DNA of 64,000 nucleotides, taken from NCBI RefSeq assembly GCF_004197395.1, contig NZ_SELS01000032.1, positions 27,711 through 91,710 on the forward strand. Direction: 5' to 3'. Source of the stretch: Paraburkholderia sp. UYCP14C (GTDB lineage: Bacteria > Pseudomonadota > Gammaproteobacteria > Burkholderiales > Burkholderiaceae). Under the pieces are notes generated by a model that worked only from the letters and a program-made list of their open reading frames with translations, had not been told where the DNA came from and made no database searches. Made by a program: the position numbers and the translations under genes. Below, piece by piece: positions 12,034 through 23,700 of this stretch. Numbering within the stretch: the first letter of the stretch is position 1; every line of letters begins with the position of its first letter.

Positions 12034-12513
12034 ATGACATCGATCTATTCGTTTTCGGCGCGCACGCTCGGCGGCGAGGAAGCGAGTCTCACGAAGTACC
12101 AAGGCAAGGTGATGCTGATCGTCAATACCGCGAGCGAATGCGGGTTCACACCGCAATACGCGGGCTTGCAGAAGCTGTATGACGCGTACGCGGCGCGCGG
12201 GCTCGCGGTGCTCGGTTTTCCGTGCAACCAGTTCGGCAAGCAGGAGCCGGGCGACGCCGCGCAGATCGGCAGCTTCTGCGAGAAGAACTATGGTGTGACG
12301 TTTCCGATGTTCGACAAGATCGACGTGAACGGCCCGAACGCGCACCCGCTGTTCCGCTATCTGACCATCGAGGCGCCGGGGCTGCTCGGCCTCGAGAAGA
12401 TCAAGTGGAATTTCACGAAGTTTCTGATCGGCCGCGACGGCAACGTCGTCAAGCGCTATGCGCCGCTGACCAAACCCGAGGCGATCACCGCGGATATCGA
12501 AGCGCTGCTGTAG
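12034..12513 (+). CDS. Glutathione peroxidase (BtuE-like)
   Basis: Thioredoxin-fold peroxidase of 159 residues that reduces hydroperoxides. I start it at ATG 12034 (MTSIYSFSARTLGG), preceded by GGGAGGG at 12024-12030. The peroxidatic residue is Cys36 (NTASECGFT) rather than selenocysteine; the second conserved site is Q66 in FPCNQFGKQE, and the Trp-Asn pair lies in KWNFTKFLIGRDG. In bacteria such enzymes may use thioredoxin or glutathione; the donor is not visible here. It is divergent from the ABC-F gene and convergent with cls, ending 33 bases before the cls stop. Confidence 0.94.
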   Translation: MTSIYSFSARTLGGEEASLTKYQGKVMLIVNTASECGFTPQYAGLQKLYDAYAARGLAVLGFPCNQFGKQEPGDAAQIGSFCEKNYGVTFPMFDKIDVNGPNAHPLFRYLTIEAPGLLGLEKIKWNFTKFLIGRDGNVVKRYAPLTKPEAITADIEALL

Positions 12514-12546
12514 CAGGGGCGAGCGCGTGCCACGCGCGAGGCACGC

Positions 12547-14022
12547 CTACAGGATCGGCGAAAAAAGCCGCGCGACGTGCATCAGCATGCGTCGCAGCGC
12601 GTTCGACTTGCGGTACTCGTCGCGGTCGATTTCGCGCGACTCGGCGAAGTCGTCGAGCAGCATCGTTTCGACTTCGAGCGCAAAGCCGCGGTCGACGGTC
12701 AGTACCATGATCTCGAAGTTCAGGCGAAACGAGCGGTTGTCGAGATTGGCGCTGCCGATCGCGGCCGCGCTGCTGTCGATCAGCACGACCTTCTGATGCA
12801 GGAAACCCGGCTGATAGCGGAAGATGCGAATGCCCGCGCGCAGCGAGTCGTACGCATACAGCTTCGATGCCGCGAACACCACGCGATGATCGCGCCGGCT
12901 CGGAATCAGGATGCGCACGTCGACGCCGCGCAGCGCCGCGAGCCGCAGTGCGGCGAACACCGCTTCGTCGGGTACGAGGTAGGGCGTCGTGATCCAGATG
13001 CGTTCGCGCGCCGCGTTGATCGCTTCGACGAAAAACAGCGAGCAGGTCTCCTGTTTATCGGCCGGGCCGCTCGGCAGCACGAGGCAGTGCATGTTGTTGG
13101 CGGCGCGTTCAACGGTGGGTGTATCCGCGGGTTGGCCAGCTGAATCGGCGGGCGGCACTTCGAAGTCGGGCAGCTGCTGCGTGGCCCAGTACCAGTCTTC
13201 GATAAACACGAACTGGATGCTCGCGACCGCCGGGCCGCGCACCTCGATGTGCGTATCCCGCCACGGCGACAGCGGCGGCTTCGCGCCCAGATATTCGACG
13301 CCGACATTATGACCGCCAACGAACGCGCGCTCGCCGTCGACCGACACGATCTTGCGGTGATTGCGGAAGTTCAGTTGCAGACGGTTGACGAAGCGGCGGT
13401 TCGTCGCGAACGGATGCATGTCGATGCCGGCCGCGCGCAGCGCCGCGACGTAGCGGTGCGGCAGATCGAAGCTGCCGATACTGTCGTACAGGAAGTACAC
13501 GCGCACGCCTTGTTGCGCCTTCGCGATCAGCGCATCTTTCAGCATGTCGCCGAGCGCGTCGTCGCGCACGATGAAGAACTGCACGATCACATAGCGGCGC
13601 GCGTTCTGGATCGCGTCGAAGATCGCCTCGAACGTCGCCGTGCCGTTAACCAGCGTGCGCACGGTATTGCCGGGCAGGAACGGCATGCCGCCCAGGCGCG
13701 TCAGCGACTGCACGAGCCGCGAGCCGAGTTGCTGCGTCGGCACCCCGGCCGACGACGCCTGCGTGTCCCACACCTGCGGATGCGCGCGCGTGCGTAGCAG
13801 CTCGTTCTCGACGCGACGCGCGTCCGCATAGCCGGCGAATTTGCTGCGGCCGAGGAACAGGTACGGTACGAGCGTCAGATAAGGCATCGCGACCAGCGAC
13901 ACGGCCCATGCAATCGCGCCTTGCGAGGTGCGGGTATGAAGAATCGCGTGAGCGGCCGCGATGATGCCGAGAATATGGGCAAGGAGGACCAGCGGGCCGA
14001 CGTGAAGCAGGTCGAATGTCAT
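12547..14022 (-). CDS. cls: Cardiolipin synthase (two HKD motifs)
   Basis: Phospholipase-D superfamily membrane enzyme of 491 residues; makes cardiolipin from two phosphatidylglycerols. Two N-terminal transmembrane segments (LLHVGPLVLLAHILGIIAAA and IAWAVSLVAMPYLTLVPYLF) are followed by HKD motif 1 at about H222 (HRKIVSVDGERAFVGG) and HKD motif 2 at about H409 (HQKVVLIDSSAAAIGSAN). Length and two-TM plan match ClsA. A Pro/Ala-rich insert between the motifs (PPADSAGQPADTP) is longer than usual. Confidence 0.93.
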   Translation of the reverse strand: MTFDLLHVGPLVLLAHILGIIAAAHAILHTRTSQGAIAWAVSLVAMPYLTLVPYLFLGRSKFAGYADARRVENELLRTRAHPQVWDTQASSAGVPTQQLGSRLVQSLTRLGGMPFLPGNTVRTLVNGTATFEAIFDAIQNARRYVIVQFFIVRDDALGDMLKDALIAKAQQGVRVYFLYDSIGSFDLPHRYVAALRAAGIDMHPFATNRRFVNRLQLNFRNHRKIVSVDGERAFVGGHNVGVEYLGAKPPLSPWRDTHIEVRGPAVASIQFVFIEDWYWATQQLPDFEVPPADSAGQPADTPTVERAANNMHCLVLPSGPADKQETCSLFFVEAINAARERIWITTPYLVPDEAVFAALRLAALRGVDVRILIPSRRDHRVVFAASKLYAYDSLRAGIRIFRYQPGFLHQKVVLIDSSAAAIGSANLDNRSFRLNFEIMVLTVDRGFALEVETMLLDDFAESREIDRDEYRKSNALRRMLMHVARLFSPIL

Positions 14023-14393
14023 AAGCTCGCGAACGGTTGGCGAAGCGCCGTGTTCAGGAAACGGAGGCGGGCACAGGCTCGCTTCGTGGTCTGCGGCGAA
14101 CGCGTCGGGCTACGGCTTCAGGCTGCGGCTGCGGACATCACCTTGCGCCGTAGCGGCGATGGTTCGCAACCCTGCCCGAGAACCGCGCTTGAAACCATGG
14201 TTTGACGCTGCGCTATGTAAAGCGCCAAAAGCAATCGTGCTTAGAATGCGCGCTAAAAAATAGCGCAAAAACTCGTACTAATAAACTCTGTGTCGGACCG
14301 CGCGCGGCGTGCGCGTCACTTGCGAGATCCGCTGCGAGCGGCGGCAAGCCGGCGCCGCGCACGCCGCGCGCTCAAACGGAAAGCACGCCGGAC
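14023..14393. other. Intergenic region between prmB and cls
   Basis: 371 bases with no credible gene. The part from about 14200 to 14290 is clearly AT-richer than its surroundings and should hold the cls promoter, but I cannot pick a good -35/-10 pair. It contains a perfect 6-bp inverted repeat, GCGCTA-AAAAA-TAGCGC (14250-14266), whose AT-rich loop makes it more like an operator or a weak hairpin than a terminator. Confidence 0.5.
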
Positions 14394-15278
14394 TCAGACC
14401 GGCAGGTCGCTGGCCTGGATCAGGAACACGTTGTCGTCGCCGGCGCTGGTCGACAGCCACACGAGGTCGAGACCGCCGAACGCCGCCTCGACGTGCTCGC
14501 GTTCGTTGCCGATCTCGATGACGAGCACGCCGCTTTCGGTCAGCCAGTTGCGCGCGTCGGCGATGATCCGGCGCACGATGTCCATGCCGTCCGCGCCACC
14601 CGCCAGCGCCATCTCCGGCTCGTGCTTGTATTCGGGCGGCAGTTCCTGCATCGACGTGGCGTTCACGTACGGCGGATTGCTGATAATCACGTCGTAGCGG
14701 CGCTCGGCGAGCGGCGCGTACAGATCGCCTTCGAACAGCGCGATGCGGTCGTCGAGGTGGTAGTCCAGCACGTTGCGCGTCGCGACTTCGAGCGCGGGCG
14801 CGGAAAGATCGACCGCGTCCACGTCCGCGTTCTGGAACGCGTGCGCGGCGAGGATCGCGAGGCACCCGGAGCCGGTGCACAGTTCGAGCACCGCGCCGAC
14901 CTGCTCGGGGTCCTCGACGTACGGCTGCAGGCCGTCCTGCAGCAGCTCGCCGATGAACGAGCGCGGCACGATCACGCGCTCGTCGACGTAAAAGCGATAG
15001 CCGTGCATCCACGCTTCGTGCGTGATGTACGCGGCCGGCACGCGTTCGGCGGCGCGTCGCTCGATCACGTTCAGCACCGCCTCGATTTCGGCCGTGGTCA
15101 GGCGCGCGTCGAGAAACGGCTCGAGCAGGTCGAGCGGCAGATGCAGCGTGTGCAGGATCAGATAGGCGGCTTCGTCGTAGGCATTGGCCGAGCCGTGGCC
15201 GAACGACAGTTTGGCCTCGCTGAAACGCGACACTGCATAACGCAGCAGGTCGCGGACGGTGCAGAAAGGAAGCGTCAT
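14394..15278 (-). CDS. prmB: 50S ribosomal protein L3 N5-glutamine methyltransferase PrmB
   Basis: SAM-dependent methyltransferase of 294 residues that methylates a glutamine of ribosomal protein L3. Start ATG 15278 (MTLPFCTVRDLLRYAVSRF), 14 bases after the dapE stop; the frame stays open far upstream into dapE, but that extension is only an overlapping frame. The SAM-binding region is VLELCTGSGCLAILAA and the family catalytic motif NPPY is in YDVIISNPPYVNA. FIGELLQDGL upstream of it distinguishes PrmB from PrmC. It is likely cotranscribed with dapE. Confidence 0.94.
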   Translation of the reverse strand: MTLPFCTVRDLLRYAVSRFSEAKLSFGHGSANAYDEAAYLILHTLHLPLDLLEPFLDARLTTAEIEAVLNVIERRAAERVPAAYITHEAWMHGYRFYVDERVIVPRSFIGELLQDGLQPYVEDPEQVGAVLELCTGSGCLAILAAHAFQNADVDAVDLSAPALEVATRNVLDYHLDDRIALFEGDLYAPLAERRYDVIISNPPYVNATSMQELPPEYKHEPEMALAGGADGMDIVRRIIADARNWLTESGVLVIEIGNEREHVEAAFGGLDLVWLSTSAGDDNVFLIQASDLPV

Positions 15279-15292
15279 CGCAAGGTTCCTGG

Positions 15293-16922
<1,630 letters not shown>

Positions 16923-16923
<1 letters not shown>

Positions 16924-17750
16924 CAGTCGCCTCGCAGCAACTCGTTCAGGCCGACCTTCGCACGCGTCTTCGCGTCGACCTTCTTGACGATGACCGCGCA
17001 GTACAGGCTGTGCGAGCCGTCCTTCGACGGCAGGTTGCCCGCCACCACGACCGAGCCTGCCGGAATGCGGCCGTACGTGACTTCGCCGGTTTCGCGGTCG
17101 TAAATCTTGGTGCTCTGGCCGAGGTACACGCCCATCGAGATCACCGAGTTTTCCTCGACGATCACGCCTTCGACGACTTCCGAGCGCGCGCCGATGAAGC
17201 AGTTGTCTTCGATGATGACCGGGTTCGCCTGCAGCGGCTCCAGCACGCCGCCGATACCGACGCCGCCCGACAGGTGCACGTTCTTGCCGATCTGCGCGCA
17301 CGAACCGACGGTGGCCCACGTGTCGACCATCGTGCCTTCGTCGACGTAGGCGCCGATGTTGGTGTACGACGGCATCAGCACGACGTTCTTCGCGATGAAC
17401 GAGCCGCGGCGCGCGATCGCGGGCGGCACCACGCGGAAGCCGCCGGCGGCGAAGTCTTCAGCGGTGTAGTTGGCGAACTTCGACGGCACCTTGTCGTAGA
17501 ACTGGCTGTAGCCGCCGGCCGGCATCGGCGCGTTGTCTTCCAGACGGAACGACAGCAGCACGGCCTTCTTCAGCCACTGGTTGACGACCCAGTCGCCATC
17601 CTTCTTTTCGGCGACGCGCAGCGCGCCCTTGTCGAGTTGCTCGATCGCGTGGGCGACGGCTTCGCGCACTTCGGCCGGCGCGGCCTTCGGCGACAGCTCG
17701 GCGCGGTTGTCCCAGGCGGTATCGATGATGCTCTGAAGTTGTTGCGACAT
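16923..17750 (-). CDS. dapD: 2,3,4,5-tetrahydropyridine-2,6-dicarboxylate N-succinyltransferase DapD
   Basis: Trimeric left-handed beta-helix acyltransferase, 275 residues, which transfers succinyl from succinyl-CoA to tetrahydrodipicolinate. N-terminal helical domain ([18 protein letters not shown]), then hexapeptide repeats around [23 protein letters not shown] and [20 protein letters not shown], and a C-terminal [24 protein letters not shown]. It lies between dapC (62 bases upstream) and yffB (one-base overlap), so the succinylase branch of DAP synthesis is nearly complete in one place. Confidence 0.97.
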
Positions 17751-17812
17751 ATGCGTGATTTTCTGAAGGGTTGAAGTCTGAAGAAGGGGATGCCGGGTGG
17801 TTCAGGCGAGGC

Positions 17813-19045
17813 TTAGGCTGCCCTCGGTTTGCCACCGAGCGAGCGGCAGAATTCGACGATCCGCTGCGCGCCTTGCGTGCATTCGTCGACGTCGGCGACG
17901 AGCGCGAGGCGCACGAAATTGCGGCCGGGGTTCACGCCGTGCGCGGTGCGCGCGAGGAACGAGCCCGGCAGAACCGTCACATTATAGTCGGCGTAGAGGC
18001 GCTGGGCGAACTCGGTGTCCGTGAGTCCGGCGCGCTCGACGTTGGCCCACAGGTAGAACGCGGCGTCGGGCAGGCGCACGTCGAGCACGTCGGCGAGCAT
18101 CGGCGTGACGGTCGTGAATTTCTGCAGGTACTTCGCGCGGTTCTCGCGCACGTGCGTCTCGTCGCTCCACGCGACCACGCTCGCGCTCTGGAACACGGTG
18201 GAAAGCGCCGTGCCGTGATACGTGCGGTACAGCAGGAACGCCTTGAGAATCGCGGCGTCGCCGGCGACGAAGCCCGAGCGCATGCCCGGCACGTTCGAGC
18301 GCTTCGACAGGCTCGACAGCATCACGAGGCGCTCGAAGCCGCGCCCGAGCTTGTGCGCCGCCTCGAGACCGCCGAGCGGCGGCTTCGACTCGTCGAAATA
18401 GATTTCCGAGTAGCACTCGTCCGACGCGATCACGAAGCCGTAGCGGTCCGATAGCGCGAACAGCTCGCGCCAGTCGTCGAGCGTGAGCACGGCGCCGGTC
18501 GGGTTGCCCGGCGAGCACACGTACAGCAGTTGCGTGCGGGCCCAGACGTCGGCGGGCACCGCCGAGTAGTCGCACGCGAAGTTGCGCGCCGGGTCGCTGT
18601 TGACGAAGTACGGCTGGGCACCGCCGAGCAGCGCCGCGCCTTCGTAGATTTGGTAGAACGGGTTCGGACAGAGTACGATCGCAGGCTCGTTGTCAGCATC
18701 GCGGCGCGGGTTCAGCACCGTTTGCGCGAGCGCGAACAGCGCCTCACGCGAGCCCGCCACCGGCAGCACTTCGGTCAGCGGATCGAGCGGCGGCAGGTTG
18801 TAGCGTTGCGTAACCCATTTCGCGATCGACTCGCGCAGCGGCGCCGAGCCGAGCGTGGCCGGATACGCGGCGAGGCCGCCGAGCGAATCGATCACCGCGT
18901 CGCGGATCAGCGGCGGGGTAGGATGTTTCGGCTCGCCGATGCCGAAGCTGATATGCGCGAGGCCGGCCGGCGGCGTAACGTCCTTGAAAAGCAGGCGCAG
19001 CTTTTCGAACGGATAGGGCTGAAGGGAGTCGAGTAGCGGATTCAC
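17813..19045 (-). CDS. dapC: Succinyldiaminopimelate transaminase DapC
   Basis: Class I/II PLP aminotransferase of 410 residues that makes N-succinyl-LL-DAP from the keto form with glutamate as donor. GTG start at 19045 (MNPLLDSLQPYPFEKLRLLF). The PLP lysine is in MLSSLSKRSNVPGMRSGF; YVCSPGNPTGAVL and ASDECYSEIYFDE are the cofactor-binding motifs. The position directly before dapD and dapE supports DapC over a general aspartate aminotransferase. It is the first gene of the - strand dap cluster; a TATAAT -10 lies about 160 bases upstream. Confidence 0.94.
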   Translation of the reverse strand: MNPLLDSLQPYPFEKLRLLFKDVTPPAGLAHISFGIGEPKHPTPPLIRDAVIDSLGGLAAYPATLGSAPLRESIAKWVTQRYNLPPLDPLTEVLPVAGSREALFALAQTVLNPRRDADNEPAIVLCPNPFYQIYEGAALLGGAQPYFVNSDPARNFACDYSAVPADVWARTQLLYVCSPGNPTGAVLTLDDWRELFALSDRYGFVIASDECYSEIYFDESKPPLGGLEAAHKLGRGFERLVMLSSLSKRSNVPGMRSGFVAGDAAILKAFLLYRTYHGTALSTVFQSASVVAWSDETHVRENRAKYLQKFTTVTPMLADVLDVRLPDAAFYLWANVERAGLTDTEFAQRLYADYNVTVLPGSFLARTAHGVNPGRNFVRLALVADVDECTQGAQRIVEFCRSLGGKPRAA

Positions 19046-19361
19046 GGACGAAATGGCCTGATCGGAATGGACGCGAATGAAAGGCGGGACAACCGGGCAC
19101 GCGCGCCGGCGGGCGGCGGTGCATCAAACATGAATGAATCGGCATCCCTGCGCGCGATGAACTGGCCGGCGACGAGCCGGCCGCCAGCGGCGGCGAACGG
19201 ACGATTATAGCGTGGCGCGCTTGAGGCGCGGCGGCCCGCGGACAATACCGGAGCTTGACGCGCGGCGCCGGCGCAACCCGCGAGGCGGAGCACATGTGCG
19301 TAGTAGCGGGAACGGCGCGATCCCTCCACGGGGCGCGCAAAAAGAATACGCAGGAGCAGCA
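19046..19361. other. Divergent intergenic region dapC / DMT transporter
   Basis: 316 bases, GC-rich. The clearest signal is a perfect -10 hexamer TATAAT on the - strand (ATTATA on + at 19204-19209) pointing at dapC. No good -35 stands 16-18 bases from it, so I give it as a candidate only. Nothing else convincing is present until the Shine-Dalgarno AGGAG near 19353 of the small downstream reading frame. Confidence 0.45.
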
Positions 19362-19547
19362 ATGAACGCAGCAGTTCAGGAGACAAGCGTCCTCGCCGGT
19401 GCGAACGCGGCCGACGGCATCACGAGGCAGGCGGCCATCGGGGCGGGCGACGGATTGGCCGCGACAACCGCCCACGAAACGCACGGCCAACATGGCCGGG
19501 TCCTCGCGCGAACCACCCACGACGCCCCTCGGAGCCCAGCCCCATGA
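19362..19547 (+). CDS. Possible small protein overlapping the DMT transporter start
   Basis: A 61-residue reading frame from ATG 19362 (MNAAVQETSVLAGANAADG), preceded by AGGAG at 19353-19357 and ending in TGA 19545-19547, which overlaps the transporter ATG by four bases (ATGA). The layout is that of a translationally coupled leader. Composition is Ala/Thr/His-rich with no hydrophobic segment or recognised domain. I do not recognise it, and GC-rich DNA makes chance frames common, so it may not be real. Confidence 0.35.
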   Translation: MNAAVQETSVLAGANAADGITRQAAIGAGDGLAATTAHETHGQHGRVLARTTHDAPRSPAP

Positions 19548-20581
19548 CCAACTGGCTTCGCAACGGCTGGCCGACGCTCGCGATCATGCTGGGCGCATCG
19601 GTCTGGGGGATGGTCTGGTATCCGCTGCGCATGCTCGCGGCACTCGGCGTGACCGGCACGGCTGCGAGCGCGCTCACGAGCGGCACCGGCTGCCTGTTCG
19701 TGCTGGTCGTGCGGCATCGCGCGCTGAAGACCGTGCGGTGGCACTGGCTGCTGCCGGCGCTCGCGCTCGCCGCGGGCGTCACCAATCTCGGCTTCGTGTG
19801 GGGCGCGATCCACGGTCAGGTGATGCGCGTGCTGCTGCTGTTCTATCTGACGCCCGCGTGGACCGCGCTGTTCGCGCATTTCATCCTGCACGAGCGGCTC
19901 ACCTGGTCGGGCGCGGCGCTGGCCGCGCTGTCGCTCGCGGGCGCGATGACGATGCTGTGGTCGCCGCAGTTGGGCATACCGGTGCCCGGCAATCCGGCCG
20001 AGTGGGCCGGTCTCGCCGGCGGCATGGGCTTCGCGATGAGCAATGTGCTGATTCTGAAGACGAGCCGCGTGCTGCCTGACATGAAGCCCGAAATGCGCAC
20101 CGGCGTGATCTTCGGCGGCGCGGCGCTGTTCGGTGCGCTCGCGTCGCTGTTCGAGCCGATGCCCGCGCCGCCCGTCGGCGCGCACCTGGGTACCGCGGCG
20201 CTGCTGGTGCTGGGTCTCGGTCTGCTGCTCGCGTCCAACAACATGCTGGTGCAGTACGGGCTGTCGCGGGTGCCGGCCAATCGCGCGTCGATCATCATGC
20301 TGTTCGAGCTCGTCGTGACGGCGTTGTCGGCGTGGCTGTTCGCCGGCGAAGTACCCGGGCCGCGTGAATGGGCCGGCGGCGCGTGCATCGTACTTGCATC
20401 GGCATTGTCGAGCTGGGTGCATCGCACGAAGACGGCGCCGCCCGATCCCGCCATCGGCGAGACGGACCCGCCCGGCGAGCACGACGGCGACGACGGCGAA
20501 CAAGGCAGCGGACACGGCCGCGACGGCGACGGTGACGACCACCGAAAGGGCGGTAAGAATCGTCCACGCGCGATGGTATGA
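19544..20581 (+). CDS. EamA/DMT family transporter
   Basis: Inner-membrane drug/metabolite transporter superfamily protein, 345 residues, about ten hydrophobic helices in two EamA halves (MLGASVWGMVWYPLRML at the start; FYLTPAWTALFAHFILHERL closing half one; MLFELVVTALSAWLFAGEV closing half two). Substrate unknown. The last ~45 residues are a hydrophilic tail very rich in Asp, Gly and His (EHDGDDGEQGSGHGRDGDGD), unusual for the family. It may be preceded by a coupled small reading frame. The next gene, smc, starts 195 bases later behind a large hairpin. Confidence 0.85.
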   Translation: MTNWLRNGWPTLAIMLGASVWGMVWYPLRMLAALGVTGTAASALTSGTGCLFVLVVRHRALKTVRWHWLLPALALAAGVTNLGFVWGAIHGQVMRVLLLFYLTPAWTALFAHFILHERLTWSGAALAALSLAGAMTMLWSPQLGIPVPGNPAEWAGLAGGMGFAMSNVLILKTSRVLPDMKPEMRTGVIFGGAALFGALASLFEPMPAPPVGAHLGTAALLVLGLGLLLASNNMLVQYGLSRVPANRASIIMLFELVVTALSAWLFAGEVPGPREWAGGACIVLASALSSWVHRTKTAPPDPAIGETDPPGEHDGDDGEQGSGHGRDGDGDDHRKGGKNRPRAMV

Positions 20582-20675
20582 TTCCCCCTCATTAGCCGGC
20601 GCGTGCGCACCTGCGGGTGCGTCAGATGTGCACGAGGTGTGCATGAGCGCATGCAGCCGGCGACCAAAATGCGAA

Positions 20676-20740
20676 GGCTCGCGAGGTTGCGTGGGGCCGT
20701 CCCGCCGAGGCGGAGAACGACCGGCGCAACCTCGCGAGCC
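20676..20740 (+). repeat. Branched hairpin upstream of smc
   Basis: A perfect 16-bp inverted repeat: GGCTCGCGAGGTTGCG (20676-20691) with CGCAACCTCGCGAGCC (20725-20740). The 33-base interior contains a second small inverted repeat, CCGCC-GA-GGCGG (20702-20713). There is no T-run on either side, so it is not a classic terminator. It lies 36 bases before the smc start, where it could shape the 5' end of the smc message or be a protein-binding site. Confidence 0.7.
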
Positions 20741-20776
20741 ACCTATCACACTCTCTTTTCAAACAGCGAAATCGCC

Positions 20777-23700
20777 GTGCGGCTCACCTCGATCAAACTC
20801 GCTGGCTTCAAATCCTTCGTCGATCCCACGCATTTCCAGGTCCCAGGCCAGTTAGTCGGCGTGGTCGGACCGAACGGGTGCGGCAAATCCAACATCATCG
20901 ACGCGGTGCGCTGGGTGCTCGGCGAATCGCGCGCCTCTGAATTGCGCGGCGAGTCGATGCAGGACGTGATCTTCAACGGCTCGACCGCCCGCAAGCCCGG
21001 CAGCCGCGCCAGTGTCGAACTCGTGTTCGACAACGCGGACGGCCGCGCCGCCGGTCAGTGGGGGCAGTATGCGGAGATCGCCGTGAAGCGCGTGCTGACG
21101 CGCGACGGCACCTCGAGCTACTACATCAACAATCTGCCGGCGCGGCGCCGCGACATCCAGGACATCTTCCTCGGCACCGGCCTCGGCCCGCGCGCGTACG
21201 CGATCATCGGGCAGGGCATGATCGCGCGGCTGATCGAGGCGAAGCCCGAAGAGCTGCGCGTGTTCCTCGAAGAAGCCGCCGGCGTGTCGAAGTACAAGGA
21301 GCGCCGGCGCGAGACCGAGAACCGTTTGCACGACACGCGCGAGAACCTGACGCGCGTCGAGGACATCGTCCGCGAGCTCGGCGCGAATCTCGAGAAGCTG
21401 GAGGGGCAGGCGGTCGTCGCGACACGCTATCGCGAGCTGCAAGGCGACGGCGAGGAAAAGCAGCGTCTGTTGTGGCTGCTGCGCAAGAACGAGGCGGCCG
21501 GCGAGCAGCAGCGCCAGCAACGCGCGATCGAGCAGGCGCAGATCGACCTCGAGGCGCAAACCGCGAAGCTGCGCGAAGTCGAGTTGGAACTCGAAACGCT
21601 GCGCGTCGCGCATTACTCGGCGAGCGACGCGATGCAGGGCGCGCAGGGCGCGCTGTACGAAGCGAACGCGGAAGTGAGCCGGCTGGAAGCCGAGATCCGC
21701 TTCATCGTCGAATCGCGCAACCGCGTGCAGGCGCAGATCGCCGCGCTCACGGCGCAGCGTGAGCAGTGGCAGTCGCAGGCCGACAAGGCGCAGGACGATA
21801 TCGCCGACGCCGAAGAGCAACTGGCCGTCGCCGAGGAAAAAGCCGTGCTCGCCGAAGAGGACGCCGCCGCGAAGCACGACGCGCTGCCCGCGCTCGAAGC
21901 GCGCTGGCGCGACGCCCAGGCCGAGCTGAACACCGAGCGCGGCGGTATCGCGCAGACCGAGCAGGCGCTCAAGCTCGAAGCTGCGCATCAGCGCAATGCC
22001 GATCAGCAGTTGCAGCAGCTGCAGCAACGCCACGAGCGGCTGAAATCGGAGGAAGGCGGCCTCGACGCGCCCGACGAAGCACAGCTCGAAGAGTTGCGCA
22101 TGCAGCTCGCCGAGCACGAAGAAATCCTTCACGACGCGCAGGGACGCCTCGCCGACGCGCAGGAAACACTGCCGCGGCTCGACGGCGAACGCCGCGCCGC
22201 GCAGGAGCGCGTGCAGGCCGAAAGCGCGCAGATCCATCAGCTCGACGCGCGCCTCGCCGCGCTCAAGCAGTTGCAGGAAAACGTGCAGACCGAAGGCAAG
22301 ATCCAGCCGTGGCTCGACAAGCACGAGCTCGGCAGCCTGCCGCGTCTGTGGAAGAAGCTGCATGTCGAGGCCGGTTGGGAAACCGCGCTCGAAGCGGTGC
22401 TGCGCGAGCGGCTCGCCGCGCTGGAAGTGTCGAATCTCGATTGGGTCAAGGCGTTCGCCACCGACGCGCCACCGGCCAAGCTCGCGTTCTACGCGCCGCC
22501 GGCGGCCGGTCAGCCGGCTCCGGCGGCGGGCGCGCTGCGCTCGCTGCTGTCGCTCGTGCGCATCGAGGACGCGGGCATCCGCGCGGTGCTGAACGACTGG
22601 CTCGGCCTCGCGTTCGTCGCCGACGATCTGCAGCAGGCGCTGTCGATGCGCGCGCAGTTGCCCGAGGGCGGCGCGTTCGTCGTGAAGGCGGGGCACGTGG
22701 TCACGCGCGTCGGCGTGCAGCTGTACGCGGCCGATTCCGAGCAGGCGGGCATGCTCGCGCGTCAGCAGGAAATCGAAAACCTCGGCCGCCAGGTACGCGC
22801 GCAGGCCTTGCTCGCCGACGAGGCGAAGGCCGCCGCGATCCGCGCCGAAGCCGCGCATACGCAAGCCGCGCAGGCGCTCGCCGAGATGCGCCAGCAGGCC
22901 GAACGCGCGACGCAGCGGGTGCACGCGTTGCAGATGGACGTGCTCAAGCTCACCCAGGCGCACGAGCGCTACACGCAGCGCAGCACGCAGATTCGCGAGG
23001 AACTCGAAGAGATCGCCGCGCAGATCGACGAGCAGCGTGCGCTGCGCGCGGAATCGGAGGCGAACTTCGAGCGTCACGACGGCGAGCTCGCCGAGCTGCA
23101 GGCGCGCTTCGAAGACCACCAGCTCGCGTTCGAAGCGCTCGACGAAGAACTGACGAGCGCCCGCGGTGAAGTGCGCGATCTGGACCGCGCCGCCACCGAC
23201 GCGCGCTTCGCCGCGCGCAACATGGCGAATCGGATCGACGAGTTGAAGCGCAGCATCCAGGTCGCGCACGAGCAGAGCGAGCGCGTCGCCGGCGCACTCG
23301 AAGACGCGCGCGCCGAGCTCGAAACGATCAACGAGCAGACCGCGCACACCGGTCTGCAGGACGCGCTCGACATCCGCGCGGTCAAGGAAGAGGCGCTGCG
23401 CGCCGCGCGCGTCGAACTCGACGACCTGACCGCGAAGCTGCGCGCGGCCGACGAAACGCGCCTCACCGCCGAGCGCGCGCTGCAGCCGCTGCGCGACCGC
23501 ATCAACGAGTTGCAGCTGAAGGAGCAGGCCGCGCGCATCAACGGCGAGCAGTTCGTCGAGCAGCTGGCCGCGGCCGGGGTCGATGAAACCGAGCTGCAAG
23601 CCAAGCTGACGCCGGACATGAAGCCGTCGTACCTGCAGGGCGAAGTCACGCGCATCAACAACGCGATCATCGCGCTCGGGCCGGTCAACATGGCCGCGCT

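Noticed and set aside
12525-12546. Hairpin between the glutathione peroxidase and cls as a terminator
   Set aside because: GCGTGCC/GGCACGC pairs well but there is no T-run on either strand and it abuts the cls stop.
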